Positions 5,123 to 6,961 of a stretch of DNA of 6,961 bases are shown in pieces. The notes below the pieces were generated by a model. That model had not been told where the DNA came from, did not search any database, and saw nothing but the letters and a program-made list of their open reading frames with translations. A program made the translations under genes and the position numbers. Position 1 is the stretch's first letter; each line of letters opens with the position of its first letter. The DNA is taken from positions 1 through 6,961 of the forward strand of contig CAZBEA010000065.1 of the NCBI GenBank assembly GCA_964490835.1. Reading direction: 5' to 3'. The DNA is from CAZBEA01 sp964490835. Its GTDB lineage: Bacteria > Patescibacteriota > Microgenomatia > Levybacterales > GWA1-39-11.

Positions 5123-6360
5123 GCCAGGTTGACTTCGTAAGACCCGACGATGCGGTCGAAAGAGCCGCTCTCCTCATTTTCGGTCACAATATCCACACGG
5201 TTCCGGTCTGTGACGGGAAAAAAGTAATCGGAGTCATAACAGAAAAAGATATTTTACAAAGATTTTTCCCATCGGTTCAGGAATTCATGGAAGATTTCGT
5301 TCACGCATCAAATTTCGAGTCTATGGAAGAAAAGGCTTCGGTCATCATGACTCTCCCGGTTAAAAAAATAATGAATAAATCACTTCTAACGGTAACTGCC
5401 AATACCCCGCTTCTGAAAGCTCATTCACTCATGAGCGTCAAACAAGTAGGCCGACTTCCGGTAGTCGATGAGAAAAACAATCTTATTGGAATTCTTTCAA
5501 AAGGTGATGTCTTCCGATCGCTCATTGGCGACCGGCTTCTTTTTACTGAGAATGAAGATTATAACGACTTTCTCTCCAAAACATATTATCAGTCGGTTGA
5601 CTGGAAAAATAGACTTTCATTTGAAATGCCCGACCTTGAGAAAGAATTCAAAAAAAGAAATGTCAAAACAATTCTTGATATCGGGTGTGGGACAGGAGAT
5701 CACTCGATCGAACTTGCAAGACGTGGATTTATAGTAGTCGGGGTAGACAGGAGTCTGGCGATGATACAAGATGCCAATAAAAGAAAACAACGTCTTGACG
5801 AAAAACATGCTAAAAATCTCACCTTCTTCCAAAAAGATGCCGAACAGGTTTTTGATGAATTACGAATTGACTTCGACTCAATTCTTATTCTGGGAAATAC
5901 ACTTTCACATAATCCGCTGAACTTCAAGAGAGTCATTATGAAATCTGCAGAATATCTTTCAAGCGATGGCGTCTTGATCGTTCAAATTACAAATTTTGCA
6001 AAAATCCTTAAACAACAAAAGAGATTGCAAAATTTCTCAATCGTAAAACAGAATTCCGGACTTATTAAAGAATATGGGTTCCTAGAATTTTATGATGAAC
6101 CCGAAGACAAAAAAACAATTCTGAAGACTTTTGCGATTCTGGCTCACGACAGAAAACGCTGGAGATGGTCGGGAATTAGAAATAGCCTTATGGCATATAA
6201 TGACCAGCAGACTATGAAAGCGACTCTTACAAAGGCCGGATTCAAAAAGTTATTTGTTCATGGATCCAATTTTGACGGTAGAACATGGGATTATATATTC
6301 AGAAAACCATTCGACGAGGCTAGGTCCGACTGGATGAATATTATCGCTTCGAAGAAGTAG
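5098..6360 (+). CDS. Two CBS domains fused to a class I SAM-dependent methyltransferase
   Basis: Residues 1-55 form a CBS motif (VADVMSRQVDFVRPDDAVER, then HTVPVCDGKKVIGVITEKDI). Residues 86-143 form a second (VKKIMNKSLLTVTANTPLLK, then RLPVVDEKNNLIGILSKGDV). Together they make a Bateman module, which usually binds adenine nucleotides or SAM. A linker leads into a Rossmann methyltransferase at about 165-405. Its SAM loop is ILDIGCGTGDHS at 192-203, with the ribose-binding acid at the end of the next strand (VVGVDRS, D217). LILGNTLSHNP at 263-273 and the strand GVLIVQITNF follow. The last two recall small-molecule N-methyltransferases of the glycine/sarcosine type, but the substrate cannot be assigned. 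The 420-residue length fits a complete fusion. The reading frame is unbroken across the junction, so the fusion is real in this assembly. There is no signal or membrane segment. The 3' end overlaps the opposite-strand gene by 20 bases. Confidence 0.85.
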   Translation: MKVADVMSRQVDFVRPDDAVERAALLIFGHNIHTVPVCDGKKVIGVITEKDILQRFFPSVQEFMEDFVHASNFESMEEKASVIMTLPVKKIMNKSLLTVTANTPLLKAHSLMSVKQVGRLPVVDEKNNLIGILSKGDVFRSLIGDRLLFTENEDYNDFLSKTYYQSVDWKNRLSFEMPDLEKEFKKRNVKTILDIGCGTGDHSIELARRGFIVVGVDRSLAMIQDANKRKQRLDEKHAKNLTFFQKDAEQVFDELRIDFDSILILGNTLSHNPLNFKRVIMKSAEYLSSDGVLIVQITNFAKILKQQKRLQNFSIVKQNSGLIKEYGFLEFYDEPEDKKTILKTFAILAHDRKRWRWSGIRNSLMAYNDQQTMKATLTKAGFKKLFVHGSNFDGRTWDYIFRKPFDEARSDWMNIIASKK

Positions 6361-6961
6361 CCTGGAGTCTTAATTCTTTCATTAATTTTTCTTCCTTTGC
6401 TTTTATTTTCTCTGCTGTCCCCCGCCTCGCAAAATGATAATCATTCATATCTACCTGCAAATATTCACCAATCAATGGGTACACTTTTTTGAATAGTTTT
6501 GCTTTTTCCTGTTCGACTCTTCTATAATCCGGGTGTCCTTGAGGAATGGTTCGAAGTTCTGTCTCCCAGAAGAATGATCTCATATTCTGTCTCTGAATAA
6601 ATCTCACTTTATGTGACATTGTCACAACATACTGCGCAAGCTGCGGATCCTTTTTTTCGATTTTATAAAATAGTTTTTCCGCCTTCTCCAATGCATCTGT
6701 GAATAATATTTCAAATCGTGTTCCCTTAAATTCCGGAGGCACAACCCTACCATGAGCAACGGTAAAGAGTTCTTTTTGTTGTGTGTGGATTCTATGCCTA
6801 TGTAAATCCCTCCACGATCCGATGCTCATGCAGATATCGAATGCAACCGATGCATGCTCGAACGCGCGGGGAACTTTATACCAACGCTCTTTTCTTTTTG
6901 ACAATACTTTATCAAGCAATGTCTTTTTGTCTTTTTTACTCATCTTACCCACACGCCTTAA
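6341..6961 (-). CDS. ThyX-like (flavin-dependent thymidylate synthase family) protein, 5' end outside window
   Basis: Two blocks point to the ThyX family. One is SWRDLHRHRIHTQQKELFT, around R52-H53-R54 counted from the GTG at 6952; it corresponds to the ThyX signature RHRxxSxNExSxR. The other is MRSFFWETELRTIPQGHPDY then RR at 124-145, corresponding to the later helix with conserved Arg residues. ThyX makes dTMP from dUMP using methylene-tetrahydrofolate and FAD. The signature is altered here: the Ser is Thr, and the N-E pair is Q-K. Activity is therefore uncertain, and this may be a paralogous half. No stop occurs upstream of GTG 6952 or ATG 6943 before the window ends (three more codons read L-R-R). 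Canonical ThyX also has more residues before RHR, so the gene probably continues to the right. I recall longer two-part ThyX-like proteins in Patescibacteria, of which this could be the C-terminal half. The C-terminus is Lys/Glu-rich. Confidence 0.65.
   Translation of the reverse strand, partial: LRRVGKMSKKDKKTLLDKVLSKRKERWYKVPRAFEHASVAFDICMSIGSWRDLHRHRIHTQQKELFTVAHGRVVPPEFKGTRFEILFTDALEKAEKLFYKIEKKDPQLAQYVVTMSHKVRFIQRQNMRSFFWETELRTIPQGHPDYRRVEQEKAKLFKKVYPLIGEYLQVDMNDYHFARRGTAEKIKAKEEKLMKELRLQATSSKR

Noticed and set aside
1..6961. Recoded UGA (as in some Patescibacteria), suggested by the absence of TGA among the nine visible stop codons
   Set aside because: None of the real genes contains an in-frame TGA, all proteins have expected lengths under the standard code, and nine stops are too few to judge.

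Overview
The window looks like a piece of a small, compact bacterial genome, most likely from a Patescibacteria/CPR lineage (possibly Microgenomates-like). That is an inference from several features: moderate-to-low GC; genes that abut or overlap at their ends; almost no Shine-Dalgarno sequences; apparently leaderless promoters; membrane-anchored von Willebrand A (VWA) proteins in tandem; a stray four-helix-bundle '23S rRNA intervening sequence' gene; and a variant ThyX-like protein. No rRNA or marker gene fixes the lineage. All intact reading frames run without internal TGA, so the standard bacterial code applies. A run of exactly 100 N (3350-3449) shows this is a scaffold from a draft or metagenome assembly.

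Bases 1-1659 are a cell-surface block on the + strand. It holds the tail of one VWA protein (1-108), a promoter, a complete membrane-anchored VWA protein (243-1220), and, overlapping it by 8 bases, a 148-residue membrane-anchored protein (1213-1659). The last has a C-terminal half made of Tyr/Ser/Gln hexapeptides, resembling the low-complexity domains of FUS-type proteins. The two complete proteins share a very similar hydrophobic N-terminal helix, and both genes carry a G7 tract in its coding sequence. This block is the most unusual part of the window.

Bases 1660-3962 hold housekeeping genes on the + strand. uppS (cell-wall lipid carrier synthesis) has a perfect -10 box directly at its start. 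glyA (serine hydroxymethyltransferase) is interrupted by the assembly gap. Between them lies a four-helix-bundle protein gene bracketed by a 20-bp imperfect inverted repeat, which looks like an inserted cassette.

Bases 3959-6961 hold a - strand gene for a divergent inositol-monophosphatase-like protein, convergent with glyA. A divergently transcribed + strand gene follows, fusing two CBS domains to a class I methyltransferase. The end of a - strand ThyX-like gene runs off the right edge and overlaps the methyltransferase gene by 20 bases. GlyA makes 5,10-methylene-tetrahydrofolate and ThyX-type enzymes use it for dTMP, so these two are metabolically linked although not in one operon. No tRNA, rRNA, CRISPR array, transposase or intergenic stretch over 300 bases was seen.
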